64,000 nucleotides of DNA, taken from positions 930,001 through 994,000 of the forward strand of contig NZ_VLLF01000001.1 in NCBI RefSeq assembly GCF_007830545.1. Direction: 5' to 3'. Shown here piece after piece: positions 27,285-35,915 of the stretch; the stretch's first letter is position 1, and each line of letters begins with the position of its first letter. This DNA comes from Roseibium hamelinense (GTDB taxonomy: Bacteria > Pseudomonadota > Alphaproteobacteria > Rhizobiales > Stappiaceae). The position numbers and the translations under genes are program-made. The notes beneath the pieces are model-generated. The model did no database searches. It was not told where the DNA came from and worked only from the letters and a program-made list of their open reading frames with translations.

Positions 27285-27659
27285 GCTTCGCCTTTCAAAA
27301 CCTATGTCAGACCGGAAAGCAGCCGGGCTCAGCAACCGCCATCATGAAAAATATTGTACCAACAGGTTCCCAACATCCTATTACAAACTGACGTATGGTC
27401 AAATATCAATTCGTTCTTTGCTTGATATCGATTTTCCGCACGCATGCCCTGTGTCCGGCTGCTGACTACACCCCCTGGGCGGGGCGTTTTACCGGGGCAA
27501 ATCAGACCTGTTTCCGCCGGTTACGGCCTGCGCGGCCTCAATCCCCCGGTGTATCGGGTGAAACACGCCCGAAGCTGGTGCGCTCCTGCGCTTTGCCGGC
27601 AAGGCATGGCTTTTCAGCGGGAAGGCATCGACTTTCGAAACGTCTGCTTCACCGGGCCA
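27285..27659. other. Gene-free stretch upstream of the TetR gene
   Basis: These 375 bp are AT-rich next to the TetR gene (27330-27430), probably its promoter. A 73-codon plus-strand frame (27444-27665) with PGQIRPVSAGYGLRGL is Pro/Arg-rich and lacks a convincing start, so I do not call it. No repeat or RNA is seen. Confidence 0.4.
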
Positions 27660-28043
27660 TTATAGGGACTGACATACGCCAAGCGGGTTGCCATCCGGGT
27701 CGTAAAAGGTGAAGAACCCGAAGGAGCCTTCCCCGCCGACAGACCCCATCGATACATTCTTCTGTTTGAGCGTCTGGCGAACGGCATCAAAATCCTCAAC
27801 AAGGAAATTGATGTATTTTCCGACCCCGAATTCGTTTTGCGGAAAGACCATTTTTTGAGGGGGCGTTGTCCGCACAAGACACAGAACCGTCGGGGCCTTT
27901 GAGCTGAGTTTTACAACCGCTGCGTCAGGCTCGATCGAACGGAGTTCGCAGCCTAAAGTTTCCTGATACCAACGGGCGGACACTTCAGGGTCGGAGACCG
28001 GGACAAACACCCCTTCGATCCCGGTAAGCAATTCTTTTGACAC
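27660..28043 (-). CDS. VOC (glyoxalase/bleomycin-resistance) family protein
   Basis: The protein has about 127 residues from GTG at 28043, which GAGAG precedes; ATG at 28091 gives 143. The VOC fold pattern is visible: IEGVFVPVSDPEVSARWYQETLGCELRS, then INFLVEDFDAVRQTLKQKNV and a final FFTFYDPDGNPLGVCQS, where the Asp-Pro-x-Gly-Asn turn is characteristic. Members are metal enzymes (glyoxalases, dioxygenases) or antibiotic-binding proteins. The metal ligands are incomplete here, so a binding role is possible. Confidence 0.75.
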   Translation of the reverse strand: MSKELLTGIEGVFVPVSDPEVSARWYQETLGCELRSIEPDAAVVKLSSKAPTVLCLVRTTPPQKMVFPQNEFGVGKYINFLVEDFDAVRQTLKQKNVSMGSVGGEGSFGFFTFYDPDGNPLGVCQSL

Positions 28044-28140
28044 GGAAACTCTCACAAACAGACATGAAAGCTCCCCGGATAGCATCGCCACGGCAGGCCG
28101 GCAATCACGACCGGTTTTAAACGCCGGGACGGTCCGGCCG

Positions 28141-28413
28141 CTAGGCGTCTTGAAGTGCGTCGCGGTGCTCTTTCAAAAAGTGCCGCAGAGCCATGAACAG
28201 CTCTTTTGCGTGACTCCAGTCGCCTCTTGCAAGAGCCGCGCGGATATCGTCCTCGATCATCACACGGATCTTTTGCGGGCCGTCGCGGCTGTGCATCAGG
28301 TAGGCCCCCATGGCGGCAGCAGCGACCTCGGGTAAGTGTTCGTGTTCGGCAAGTGCCAGGATTTCGTCCTCGGTCAGTCCGCTCAGTCCAATAATGTCTT
28401 CCAGGGCAATCAT
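28141..28413 (-). CDS. Small conserved helical protein
   Basis: The protein has 90 residues from ATG at 28413; GGAGGA sits 7 nt upstream, an excellent site that decides the start. It is entirely helical and acidic at first (IALEDIIGLSGLTEDEILALAEHEHLPEVAAAAMG), with a long charged helix at the end (DDIRAALARGDWSHAKELFMALRHFLKEHRD). No domain is recognised. It may be a regulatory or adaptor protein. It stands alone. Confidence 0.65.
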   Translation of the reverse strand: MIALEDIIGLSGLTEDEILALAEHEHLPEVAAAAMGAYLMHSRDGPQKIRVMIEDDIRAALARGDWSHAKELFMALRHFLKEHRDALQDA

Positions 28414-28604
28414 GACCAGTCCTCCCAAGCTCTGATCTTGATGACGTTAGGTTATCACAAACGCGGATTACCCGCTTTGATAAGCGTCAATTTTGTTACC
28501 CGGCTATCGAATACCAAGGGCCAAGCTATGCGCTCCGGCATGGCTCTTGCTCAGATTCTCTCAAGCACAGCCTCTTTTCGTCAGTTTGGGACAGTATCTG
28601 CGTC

Positions 28605-29987
28605 ATGCCCCTGAAACGGCCTCCTTTCCAGCCACATCTCACACGCCGGGCGTTTCTGACCGGCACAGCCTTGTGCCTTTCCGGGACGGGCGCTGGAGCC
28701 TTGGTGCAGGTTGCGGAAATGAGAGGTTCGATCGACGCGGCGGATCTCGGCCTGCTGCCCGGAGCGCCCGATGACCAGAGCCAGCTTTTCCAGCGGGCGC
28801 TGAACCGTTCGATCGAGCGTGGCCGGGCCTTGTTTCTTCCGGCCGGGGATTACCCTGTTGCCAATCTGCGGCTGCCGTCCGGCACGATGATCGTCGGCGT
28901 ACCGGGCCGGACGCGCCTCGTCTATCAGGGCGGCGGCGGCGTTCTGGCCAGCGCGGAGGACGTGCGCAACATCACCTTGACCGGCGTCACGTTTGATGGA
29001 GCCAACCGGTCGATCGGCGACCACCGTGAAGGCCTGCTGTATTTCGGCAATGTGTCGGGGCTGAGCATCGACGACTGCATCGTGACAGGGTCCAGCCGCT
29101 ATGGCGTGATCCTCGACCGGTCCTCTGGACGGATCGAAAACTCCATGATTTCCGGCGCCGCCGAAGCGGCCATACGCTCCAATGAGGCGACCGGGCTCCG
29201 GATCTCGGGCAATATCATTAGCGATTGCGCAAATGGCGGCATCTGGATTTACCGCTGGACAGAGGGCGAAGATGGCACCCTGGTGACGGGAAACCGGGTG
29301 GAGCGGATCGGTGCCAAGAATGGCGGCACCGGCCAATTTGGCAATGGCATCAATGTATTCCGGGCCGGAAACGTCATTGTCTCCGGCAACCGGATCTCCG
29401 ATTGTGCATTTTCGGCGATCCGCGCAAATGCGGGTTCTAACGTCCAAATCACGGGAAATTCTTGCTCCCGGTCGGGTGAAACCGCGATTTATTCGGAATT
29501 CGGTTTTCAGGGAGCCCTGATCTCCAGCAACATCGTCGATGGCGGCACGATCGGTATCTCGATCGCCAACTTCATCGACGATGGGCGGCTTGCCGTGTGT
29601 TCCGGCAATCTGATCCGGAACATTGTCGAAGACGGCCCCTACCCGCCTGAGGTTGCCGGTTTCGGCATCGGGATCGCTGCGGAAGCCGACACCACGATCA
29701 CCGGCAATATTGTCGAAGGCGCTCCGAAATTCGGCCTGCTCCTGGGCTGGGGGCCCTACCTGCGCAATGTGATTGCCTCCAGCAATGTCTTGCGCGACTG
29801 CGGGACGGGCATCGCGGTCAGTGTCGTTAAAGGTGCCGGGTCGGCAATCATCAGCGACAACATCATCCAGGCGAGCCGGCTGGGCGCCATTTACGGCTAC
29901 CGCTGGCTGGACAAGTCGACCGATGAACTGGAGGGCAGCGGCGCGTGGTCTCACCTCACCGTACGCGGAAACCAAATCTCCGCCTGA
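28605..29987 (+). CDS. Tat-exported right-handed beta-helix protein (TIGR03808-like)
   Basis: The 460-residue protein has a twin-arginine signal (LTRRAFLTGTALCLSG, residues 12-27). The rest is a parallel beta-helix with repeated short strands such as GVILDRSSGRIENSMISGA, GLRISGNIIS and NVIVSGNRISDCAFSAI. This matches the TIGR03808 family of Tat-translocated repetitive proteins in Hyphomicrobiales. The beta-helix suggests binding or cleaving polysaccharide, but no catalytic residues can be named. It ends 35 bp from a convergent solute-binding protein gene, with a hairpin between. Confidence 0.85.
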   Translation: MPLKRPPFQPHLTRRAFLTGTALCLSGTGAGALVQVAEMRGSIDAADLGLLPGAPDDQSQLFQRALNRSIERGRALFLPAGDYPVANLRLPSGTMIVGVPGRTRLVYQGGGGVLASAEDVRNITLTGVTFDGANRSIGDHREGLLYFGNVSGLSIDDCIVTGSSRYGVILDRSSGRIENSMISGAAEAAIRSNEATGLRISGNIISDCANGGIWIYRWTEGEDGTLVTGNRVERIGAKNGGTGQFGNGINVFRAGNVIVSGNRISDCAFSAIRANAGSNVQITGNSCSRSGETAIYSEFGFQGALISSNIVDGGTIGISIANFIDDGRLAVCSGNLIRNIVEDGPYPPEVAGFGIGIAAEADTTITGNIVEGAPKFGLLLGWGPYLRNVIASSNVLRDCGTGIAVSVVKGAGSAIISDNIIQASRLGAIYGYRWLDKSTDELEGSGAWSHLTVRGNQISA

Positions 29988-30007
29988 AAACGGTCCTCAT
30001 GGCTGTC

Positions 30008-30032
30008 CCGCCCCGGTTTTTTTCAGGGGCGG
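30008..30032. terminator. Terminator-like hairpin between convergent genes
   Basis: CCGCCCC and GGGGCGG pair around an 11-nt loop with seven Ts on the plus strand. The right arm overlaps the 3-prime end of the solute-binding protein gene. It may terminate transcripts from either side. Confidence 0.45.
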
Positions 30033-30940
30033 TACCAGTACTTGTCCGGAATGCTGGCGGTTTCCTCGGACAGAAGCGGGTTTTCGATGGAAAACTTGCG
30101 GCGGTTTTTGAAGCCCGCAAATTCCAGCGCCTGACGGTTTGGCGGATGACTGAAAAACAGGGCATCGTAAGAGCCATCCGCGTGCGCCTTTTCAAGCCCC
30201 TCACGAATGGCGGCGTGGAGCGCAGCGTTGCCTTTGCGCACGAAAAACAGCTTCGCCAGCGGGTAGTGGATCACAAGGCTCTTTTCGACCGCAAGATTGG
30301 GCACATGGTCTACAGTGTTCGCCTGTTCGAAATAGGCTTCGCTGGCGCCACGGGGAAACCCGTCGACGCGCCCCGCCCCGACCATCTTGAATGCGGTCTC
30401 ATACGGTGTTTCCTGGACTGAAAAACCGGCTGCGCGAAGAATGTCGACATCGGTCCAACCTTCACCTTGCACCAGCGTGAGGCGCCGCAGGTCTTCGATC
30501 GTCCTCACTGCGCTGAACTTGTCCTGCTGCCGGCCATCAATCAACAAAAGGCGCCAGCTTAGCAGCCCCTTATTGATCGGGATGCGGATTGGAAAAAGCC
30601 GCTCCTCAAGCTCGGCGTAGCTGCCATACCAGGCGACATCAATCTGCCAACCCTGTTCCAACAAGAGCTTCGAGCGGCTTTCGTTCATAGGGGCCGCTGC
30701 TGGCACCAACTGCCAATCGCCCCCGGTTTTCTCCAAAGCGAGCTTCAGAACCTTGAATGAAAAATTGTTTTCAACATCACGTCCGGCTTCCACGGGATAG
30801 CGGACCACAGGTGCCGTGGCAGTTTGCGCGAAAGCGGACAGTATACCGAAAACGGCAAACACCGCGCACACAAGTGCCCTGCAAAGAGCGCCCCACCAAA
30901 AACAGCGCCCCTGCGGAGATGAAATGCTGACTGAAACCAT
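30023..30940 (-). CDS. Solute-binding protein paralog 1 of tandem pair
   Basis: The 305-residue protein has an export signal (CRALVCAVFAVFGILSAFAQ, about 20-39). The mature part contains VVRYPVEAGRDVENNFSFKVLKLALEKTGGDW, DVAWYGSYAELEERLFPIRIPI and LTLVQGEGWTDVDIL, and ends FSIENPLLSEETASIPDKYWYRP. It closely resembles the next gene upstream along its whole length, by eye about half identical. This is a family-3-like extracellular binding protein with no permease or ATPase nearby. The ligand is unknown. Confidence 0.75.
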   Translation of the reverse strand: MVSVSISSPQGRCFWWGALCRALVCAVFAVFGILSAFAQTATAPVVRYPVEAGRDVENNFSFKVLKLALEKTGGDWQLVPAAAPMNESRSKLLLEQGWQIDVAWYGSYAELEERLFPIRIPINKGLLSWRLLLIDGRQQDKFSAVRTIEDLRRLTLVQGEGWTDVDILRAAGFSVQETPYETAFKMVGAGRVDGFPRGASEAYFEQANTVDHVPNLAVEKSLVIHYPLAKLFFVRKGNAALHAAIREGLEKAHADGSYDALFFSHPPNRQALEFAGFKNRRKFSIENPLLSEETASIPDKYWYRP

Positions 30941-31060
30941 ACGATATTCCCAAGGCAGACCAGCCTCCCCGGTATTAGGGGAACAAGCTTTCCATATCCT
31001 TTCGATATAGGCTCGGCTCGGCCCCTTGCGCGTTTTTTTAGCGGAAACGACCGCACCCGG

Positions 31061-31930
31061 TCAGTTTTTCGGCATAAACCAGTATTTCTCTGGAATGCTT
31101 GCGGTCTCATGGGATAGATACGGGTTTGGGATCTCGAATTTGCGGCGGTTGTTCAGGTTTGCGGTTGTGAGCGACACCTTATTGTCAGGGTGGTGTTCAA
31201 AAAGCTCCCGGTACGAGCCGTCCGCATATGCCCTTTCAAGCCCGCCGTAGATTGCGTCATGCAGTTCCTGATTGCCGTTGCGAACGAAAAACAGCATTGG
31301 ATAGCGGTAGTAGACCACGATCCCTTGCTCTATGGCGAGGTTCGGCACCTCGGCCACACGGTTTTCATGTTCCGCGAAAGCCTCGTTCACCCCACGTGGA
31401 AATGCGTCCGCACGCCCCGCCCCAACAAGCGTGAACAGATCACTGTATGGCCCGGTATCCACCTTCATTCCGGCAGCCTCCAGAATGGCAATGTCGCCCC
31501 ACCCATCGCCTTGCACAAGGGTGAGTTGTCTCAAGTCGTCGAGGGTCTGAATCTTATCGAACTCACTCTGCCGGACACCATCGATCAAAAACAGTCGCCA
31601 GCCGAGCAAGCCACCGTCGATCGGAATTCGAACCGGCATGAGCTCTTTTTCTAGCGCTGCGTAGGTACCGTACCAGCCGACATCAACACCGGCTCCGCGC
31701 CTGATCAACAGTTTCGCCCGGTTTTCATTCATTGCACCCTTTTCGGAGGGGACGAGATTCCAATCACCACCCGACCTTTCCAAAGCGAGCTTCAACACCT
31801 GAAACGCGAAATTATCTTCCACATCCCGCCGGCCAGGCTCAACCGGATAACGGACATCTTTGGCAAGGATATCGCTGGTCAGGACAGCCAGAAAGGCCAT
31901 GCACGCAACCGCGATCTTGAAGCACGTCAT
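31061..31930 (-). CDS. Solute-binding protein paralog 2 of tandem pair
   Basis: The 289-residue protein has a signal peptide (IAVACMAFLAVLTSDILA, about 6-23). The mature part parallels its neighbour block by block: DVRYPVEPGRRDVEDNFAF, DVGWYGTYAALEKELMPVRIPI, LTLVQGDGWGDIAIL, and an end at YLSHETASIPEKYWFMPKN. It lies upstream of the paralog with 120 bp between them and may be in the same operon. A duplication that has diverged suggests different ligands for the two copies. Confidence 0.75.
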   Translation of the reverse strand: MTCFKIAVACMAFLAVLTSDILAKDVRYPVEPGRRDVEDNFAFQVLKLALERSGGDWNLVPSEKGAMNENRAKLLIRRGAGVDVGWYGTYAALEKELMPVRIPIDGGLLGWRLFLIDGVRQSEFDKIQTLDDLRQLTLVQGDGWGDIAILEAAGMKVDTGPYSDLFTLVGAGRADAFPRGVNEAFAEHENRVAEVPNLAIEQGIVVYYRYPMLFFVRNGNQELHDAIYGGLERAYADGSYRELFEHHPDNKVSLTTANLNNRRKFEIPNPYLSHETASIPEKYWFMPKN

Positions 31931-32131
31931 GGTCTCTCCTTCTCATCGCGCCATGTCTTGCCGCAAATACCAACATAGTCCTGCAGCCCAGCGCGAATGA
32001 TAACGGAGATTGCTTATTTAACTGTTTAAAGCCGCCGGCCGCGGATTTCAGAAGCGTTCCGCGGGCTCAGCCCACGCGCGCAGGCCCCTTGCGGTTGCCG
32101 CGCCAGTCAGCTGGAACGGCACATCAACCAT

Positions 32132-32935
32132 TCAATTTGCCGGGTTGAACCGAAGCGACAAGCAGGACAGGCCGCCATCCACCTTGCGGGCCTCGTGCGT
32201 TGGCACGACGACAGTGCTGTACCCTGCCGCATCCAAAACTGCCTTGGTTTTCGGATAGCCGTCCGGCACAAGCACCACGTCATTTACTCGAATGACGTTG
32301 GCGGCGTATTCTTCATCCTCAGGAACCTCCAGCACTGTCAGATCCTCAAAAATTCCGCTGTCGATCATGGCCCGGGTTGCCAGCACCTTGCGCCCGCCGA
32401 GAGCTGCGCAGGCCGTCTTGAAGTGCAACACACCTTCGGGTGTCTGGGCGATTTTGGCGGCATAGCCCCAGCCTTCCAAAACCATTTTGAAAGCAGTTGC
32501 GCCTTCCCGATCGGTGCGTGCGGACAGACCGATCAGGATCGTATCGTCGAGCATCAGAACATCACCGCCATCAACCGCGCCGATGCCCGGCAATTCGACA
32601 ACCTTCTTGAAGGCCCGTTCGAGCGCCGGCCGGATTTCAGCGGCTTCTCCTGCTCTGCTTTCCGTACCGGGGCGCAGCAGGATTGCCCCTTCGGGCAAGC
32701 AGAACGCAGGGTCTTCAACAAAACAGCTGTCCGGGAATGCCTCCAGCTTGGGAAGCGTCTCGACCTTCACCCCCGCATCCTGAAGCGCCTTGACATAAAC
32801 CGCATGTTCTGCGCGAAACGCCTCTCCGCTCGGGTCCCCGTGGTCGACGGCACGCAAACCATGCGCCACACTGTCCGCAGGTGTGCGGGTGATGGCGTGG
32901 GTGAAACGGTAAGACAGACCTGGGTGATGGGGCAT
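32132..32935 (-). CDS. Dimethylarginine dimethylaminohydrolase-family enzyme
   Basis: The protein has 267 residues from ATG at 32935. The guanidino-modifying fold is shown by FPDSCFVEDPAF, AVDGGDVLMLDDTILIGLSARTDREGA, HFKTACAALG with the catalytic His near 173, and the nucleophile C258 in GGLSCLSLRF. DDAH hydrolyses methylated arginines to citrulline and methylamines, supplying nitrogen or preventing NO-synthase inhibition. It is divergent from a GNAT gene with 30 bp between starts. An arginine deiminase-like activity is the main alternative. Confidence 0.88.
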   Translation of the reverse strand: MPHHPGLSYRFTHAITRTPADSVAHGLRAVDHGDPSGEAFRAEHAVYVKALQDAGVKVETLPKLEAFPDSCFVEDPAFCLPEGAILLRPGTESRAGEAAEIRPALERAFKKVVELPGIGAVDGGDVLMLDDTILIGLSARTDREGATAFKMVLEGWGYAAKIAQTPEGVLHFKTACAALGGRKVLATRAMIDSGIFEDLTVLEVPEDEEYAANVIRVNDVVLVPDGYPKTKAVLDAAGYSTVVVPTHEARKVDGGLSCLSLRFNPAN

Positions 32936-32965
32936 AACGTAGAACTCTTTGAAAGGTAATAGGCT

Positions 32966-33418
32966 TTGACTGTGAGCGTGAGACAGGCAACGACGCAAGA
33001 CACAAACGCTTTGAAGTTGTGCATAGACCGGGCTTATGCACCTTTTAAGGCAGCCTTGCCCGATCTGCCGGAGGTCTCGTCCGGGCTGGAAGAGGACATC
33101 CAGGCACACAGCGTCTTTGTCGCGGAAACCGGCGGTCGCATTGCCGGCGGCGCTGTTTTGGTGCTGGACGGCGAGACCGCGGTTCTTTTCAATGTGGCTG
33201 TGGATCCGGACCATGGCGAAAAGGGCATCGGACGGCGTCTGATCGAGGCGTGCTGCGCACAGGCCGCGCAACGCGGATATTCCGACATAAGCCTGGCAAC
33301 CCATGCCGCAATGCCGGACAACGTTGCGCTATACCGGCACCTCGGCTGGCTGGAGTATGAGCGCAGCGGCAATAAGGTCCGCATGCACAAGCCACTCGGG
33401 GGCGTCAGGAGCGCCTAA
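32966..33418 (+). CDS. GNAT-family N-acetyltransferase
   Basis: The 150-residue protein starts at TTG 32966 or GTG 32972, with AAAGG upstream. The GNAT core is visible: VLFNVAVDPDHGEKGIGRRLIEACCAQAAQRG gives the acetyl-CoA-binding R/Q-x-x-G-x-G/A loop, and DNVALYRHLGWLEYERSG is motif B. The substrate is unknown. The last codons overlap the convergent asparaginase gene by 4 bp. Confidence 0.85.
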   Translation: MTVSVRQATTQDTNALKLCIDRAYAPFKAALPDLPEVSSGLEEDIQAHSVFVAETGGRIAGGAVLVLDGETAVLFNVAVDPDHGEKGIGRRLIEACCAQAAQRGYSDISLATHAAMPDNVALYRHLGWLEYERSGNKVRMHKPLGGVRSA

Positions 33419-34443
33419 CCGAGTGCGGTTTTGAGCGCCGTTAGAAAATCAGCCGTTGGCCGGATATCGCCAACAATGGCGCCGCGCCGCGTTTTTACGG
33501 GAGGATTGACCTGACGGTCGATAGCCTTTGCCTCATCTTCATTGAGCTCCAGCATGCGCTCAAGGACCGTCGCCATCATGACTTCCGCGCCGCGTGTTCC
33601 GCCATCATCGCATTTCAGCGCCACGCCATATCCCAGCTCGGGGATCGCGGCGCAGAACACGCCTTCCGCGCCGGTCTTGACGAACACCCGGCCCCTGAAG
33701 GCCTCCATGACCTCGGTGCAAAAGCGGCCCGCGCCAGCCACCATGTATGGTTCGTTGACACAGGCCTCATAAAGCCGCTCGGCTGCGGACGCACGTCCGG
33801 GCTCAAGCCCGTCGCCCGTTCCGAACACGGCAAAGGCCTTGGCGAAGCTGCGCAAGGGGCTGGCATAGGTCGGGATGGAGCATCCATCCGTGCCGCAAAT
33901 GTCGCTGGTTAGGGTGTCGCCGGTCAGTTGCTCCATAACCGCCTTGATTTCCTGCTGAACGGGATGCTCCGGATTGACATAGCCTTTCGTGGCGCCACCC
34001 ATGATCTTTGCAAGTCCAAGAAAGGCGGCGTGTTTGCCGGAGCAGTTGTTGTGAAGCTGACAGGGCACCTCATCAACCTTGATAAGCTCTGCGGCATCTT
34101 CCATGCGTTGCGGCCATTGCGGCCCGCATTCCAGATCCGCCTCCGACAACCCGGCCTTGATCAACATGACCCGCGCGGAATTGGCATGAATGGCCTCGCC
34201 ATTGTGCGAGGCACAGGCCAGCGCAAGTTCCGCATCATCATAATCCAGCGCTTCGGCGGCGCCCGATTCCACCAGCGGCAGCGCCTGCAGAGCCTTGATG
34301 GCGGAGCGCGGAAACACCCTCGCATCGGCATCGCCCAGCGCACACACCGTCTTGCCGGCGCTGTCGACGACGGCAAGGCTGCCGCGATGACGGCTTTCGG
34401 TCAGCGAACCGCGTGTGACATTCACCAGGACCGGATTGTCCAT
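33415..34443 (-). CDS. L-asparaginase II, R. etli AnsA type
   Basis: The protein has 342 residues from ATG at 34443. It matches the PF06089 asparaginases, which are unrelated to E. coli AnsB: RGSLTESRHRGSLAVVDSAG at the start, VFPRSAIKALQALPLVESG, LACASHNGE, and the CQLHNNCSGKHAAFLG block (Ser-Gly-Lys-His motif) in the centre, then DGCSIPTYASPL. It hydrolyses asparagine to aspartate and ammonia. No signal peptide is seen, so it is cytoplasmic. The aminotransferase gene upstream on the same strand may share its transcript. Confidence 0.9.
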   Translation of the reverse strand: MDNPVLVNVTRGSLTESRHRGSLAVVDSAGKTVCALGDADARVFPRSAIKALQALPLVESGAAEALDYDDAELALACASHNGEAIHANSARVMLIKAGLSEADLECGPQWPQRMEDAAELIKVDEVPCQLHNNCSGKHAAFLGLAKIMGGATKGYVNPEHPVQQEIKAVMEQLTGDTLTSDICGTDGCSIPTYASPLRSFAKAFAVFGTGDGLEPGRASAAERLYEACVNEPYMVAGAGRFCTEVMEAFRGRVFVKTGAEGVFCAAIPELGYGVALKCDDGGTRGAEVMMATVLERMLELNEDEAKAIDRQVNPPVKTRRGAIVGDIRPTADFLTALKTALG

Positions 34444-34560
34444 GAGAGTTTCCTTTGTATGAGGGCCGCGCCGGCCGGAGAAAAGGGCACCGGCGGATTT
34501 CACCGGTCGTGTGCGAAAAGGCAGTGTTCATAGGCTCGGGCATGTCAGCCCGCCCGTTGT

Positions 34561-35742
34561 TTAAACGGATGCGCTTTGCCGGGGTGTGGACAGATAGGAC
34601 GCCAAGCGCGCCAAAGCCTCGTCTATGACCTCATCCCGTTTGCAGAAACAGAACCGGATAAAGCCGCCGGGTGCGTCGGCGCCATAAAAGGCAGAAACCG
34701 GCACAGCCGCAACACCTGCTTCACTCACCAGCTTCCGGCATACGTCGACATCACTCGTTCCAAGTCCAAGTCCGGAAATGTCGCAGGTCAGGAAATAGGT
34801 GGCCGCGCAGGGCAAAACACCAAATCCAAGCGCCTCCAGCCCGCGGGCCATCCGGTCGCGTTTTCCTGCCAGCTCACCGGCCAGGCCGTCATAGTAATCT
34901 GCGTTCTTTCCCAGGCCGTAGGCCACGGCTTTTTGAAGGTTCGGCGGTGTCGTGAAGGTGACGAACTGATGCGCCTTTGCGATCGGGTCGATCAAGTGAG
35001 CCGGGCCGGTCACATAGCCGACCTTCCAGCCGGTCAGCGAAAATGTCTTTCCCGCCGACCCAATGCGGACAGAGCGCTCGCGCATGCCGTCAAAAGTCAT
35101 CAGCGGCCGATGTACCGCGCCGTCAAAGACGAGGTGTTCATAAACCTCGTCGCAGATCGCATAGACGTCATGCTGCTTGCACAGATCGGCAATCAGCTGC
35201 AATTCATCCTGGGTGAACACCTTGGCGGTCGGGTTCATCGGATTGTTGATCAGGATGGCCTTCGTGTTGTCATTGAATGCCGCTGCCAGCGCATCCGCGT
35301 TGAGATCCCACGCAGGCGGCGTGACCCGAACACGAACCGGAATCCCACCAGCCCGTTTCACCAATGGCAGGTAGCAATCGTAGAGAGGCTCGATCAGAAT
35401 AACCTCGTCCCCGGGCTCAACCAGCGCCATCAGGCAATCATTAAGGGCCTCCGTGGCTCCCGAGGTCACAAGCACTTCAGAGGCCCAGTCGTCGTCCAGT
35501 CCATAAAACGCCTTGTTGGCTGCAGCCACCGCCTGGCGCAATTCGGGAAGCCCAAGCATGGGTGGATACTGGTTCGGGCCACTCAGCAAGGTTTCCGAAG
35601 CCTTTTCGAGGATGTCGCGCGGGCCATCAACATCGGGAAACCCCTGCCCCAAATTCACCGCATCATGCGCCATGGCCAGCCGCGACATGGTCTCAAACAC
35701 CGTGGTCTCAATGCCGGTGAAAACGGGGTTGGTCGGCTTCAT
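34561..35742 (-). CDS. PLP-dependent class I/II aminotransferase
   Basis: The 393-residue enzyme has the fold-type I pattern: DAVNLGQGFPDVDGP near 26, LVTSGATEALNDCLMAL, ILINNPMNPTAKVF near 163, YAICDEVYEHLVF, and the PLP lysine in SAGKTFSLTGWKVGY near 232. The GQGFPD and TGWKVGY forms resemble methionine aminotransferase YbdL and kynurenine aminotransferases. The exact substrate is uncertain. The gene precedes the asparaginase gene on the same strand with about 117 bp between. Confidence 0.9.
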   Translation of the reverse strand: MKPTNPVFTGIETTVFETMSRLAMAHDAVNLGQGFPDVDGPRDILEKASETLLSGPNQYPPMLGLPELRQAVAAANKAFYGLDDDWASEVLVTSGATEALNDCLMALVEPGDEVILIEPLYDCYLPLVKRAGGIPVRVRVTPPAWDLNADALAAAFNDNTKAILINNPMNPTAKVFTQDELQLIADLCKQHDVYAICDEVYEHLVFDGAVHRPLMTFDGMRERSVRIGSAGKTFSLTGWKVGYVTGPAHLIDPIAKAHQFVTFTTPPNLQKAVAYGLGKNADYYDGLAGELAGKRDRMARGLEALGFGVLPCAATYFLTCDISGLGLGTSDVDVCRKLVSEAGVAAVPVSAFYGADAPGGFIRFCFCKRDEVIDEALARLASYLSTPRQSASV

Positions 35743-35915
35743 GGAACCTCCTCACTGATTTTGCGCCTGTTTAATCCTAAATGACGGCTTGGTCGAGGTG
35801 TTTGAGCGCCCCCCAACAACCACGGTTTGACTTCTGCTGCATGCAGCGCTCACATGACCCATCCGCGATAGACGCCTGTTGCCTGTCGCTCACGTTCAAC
35901 CCGTCCGGTTCAGCC

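Noticed and set aside
27444-27665. 73-codon plus-strand frame
   Set aside because: Pro/Arg/Gly-rich with weak start; overlaps the end of the VOC gene; could not be supported.
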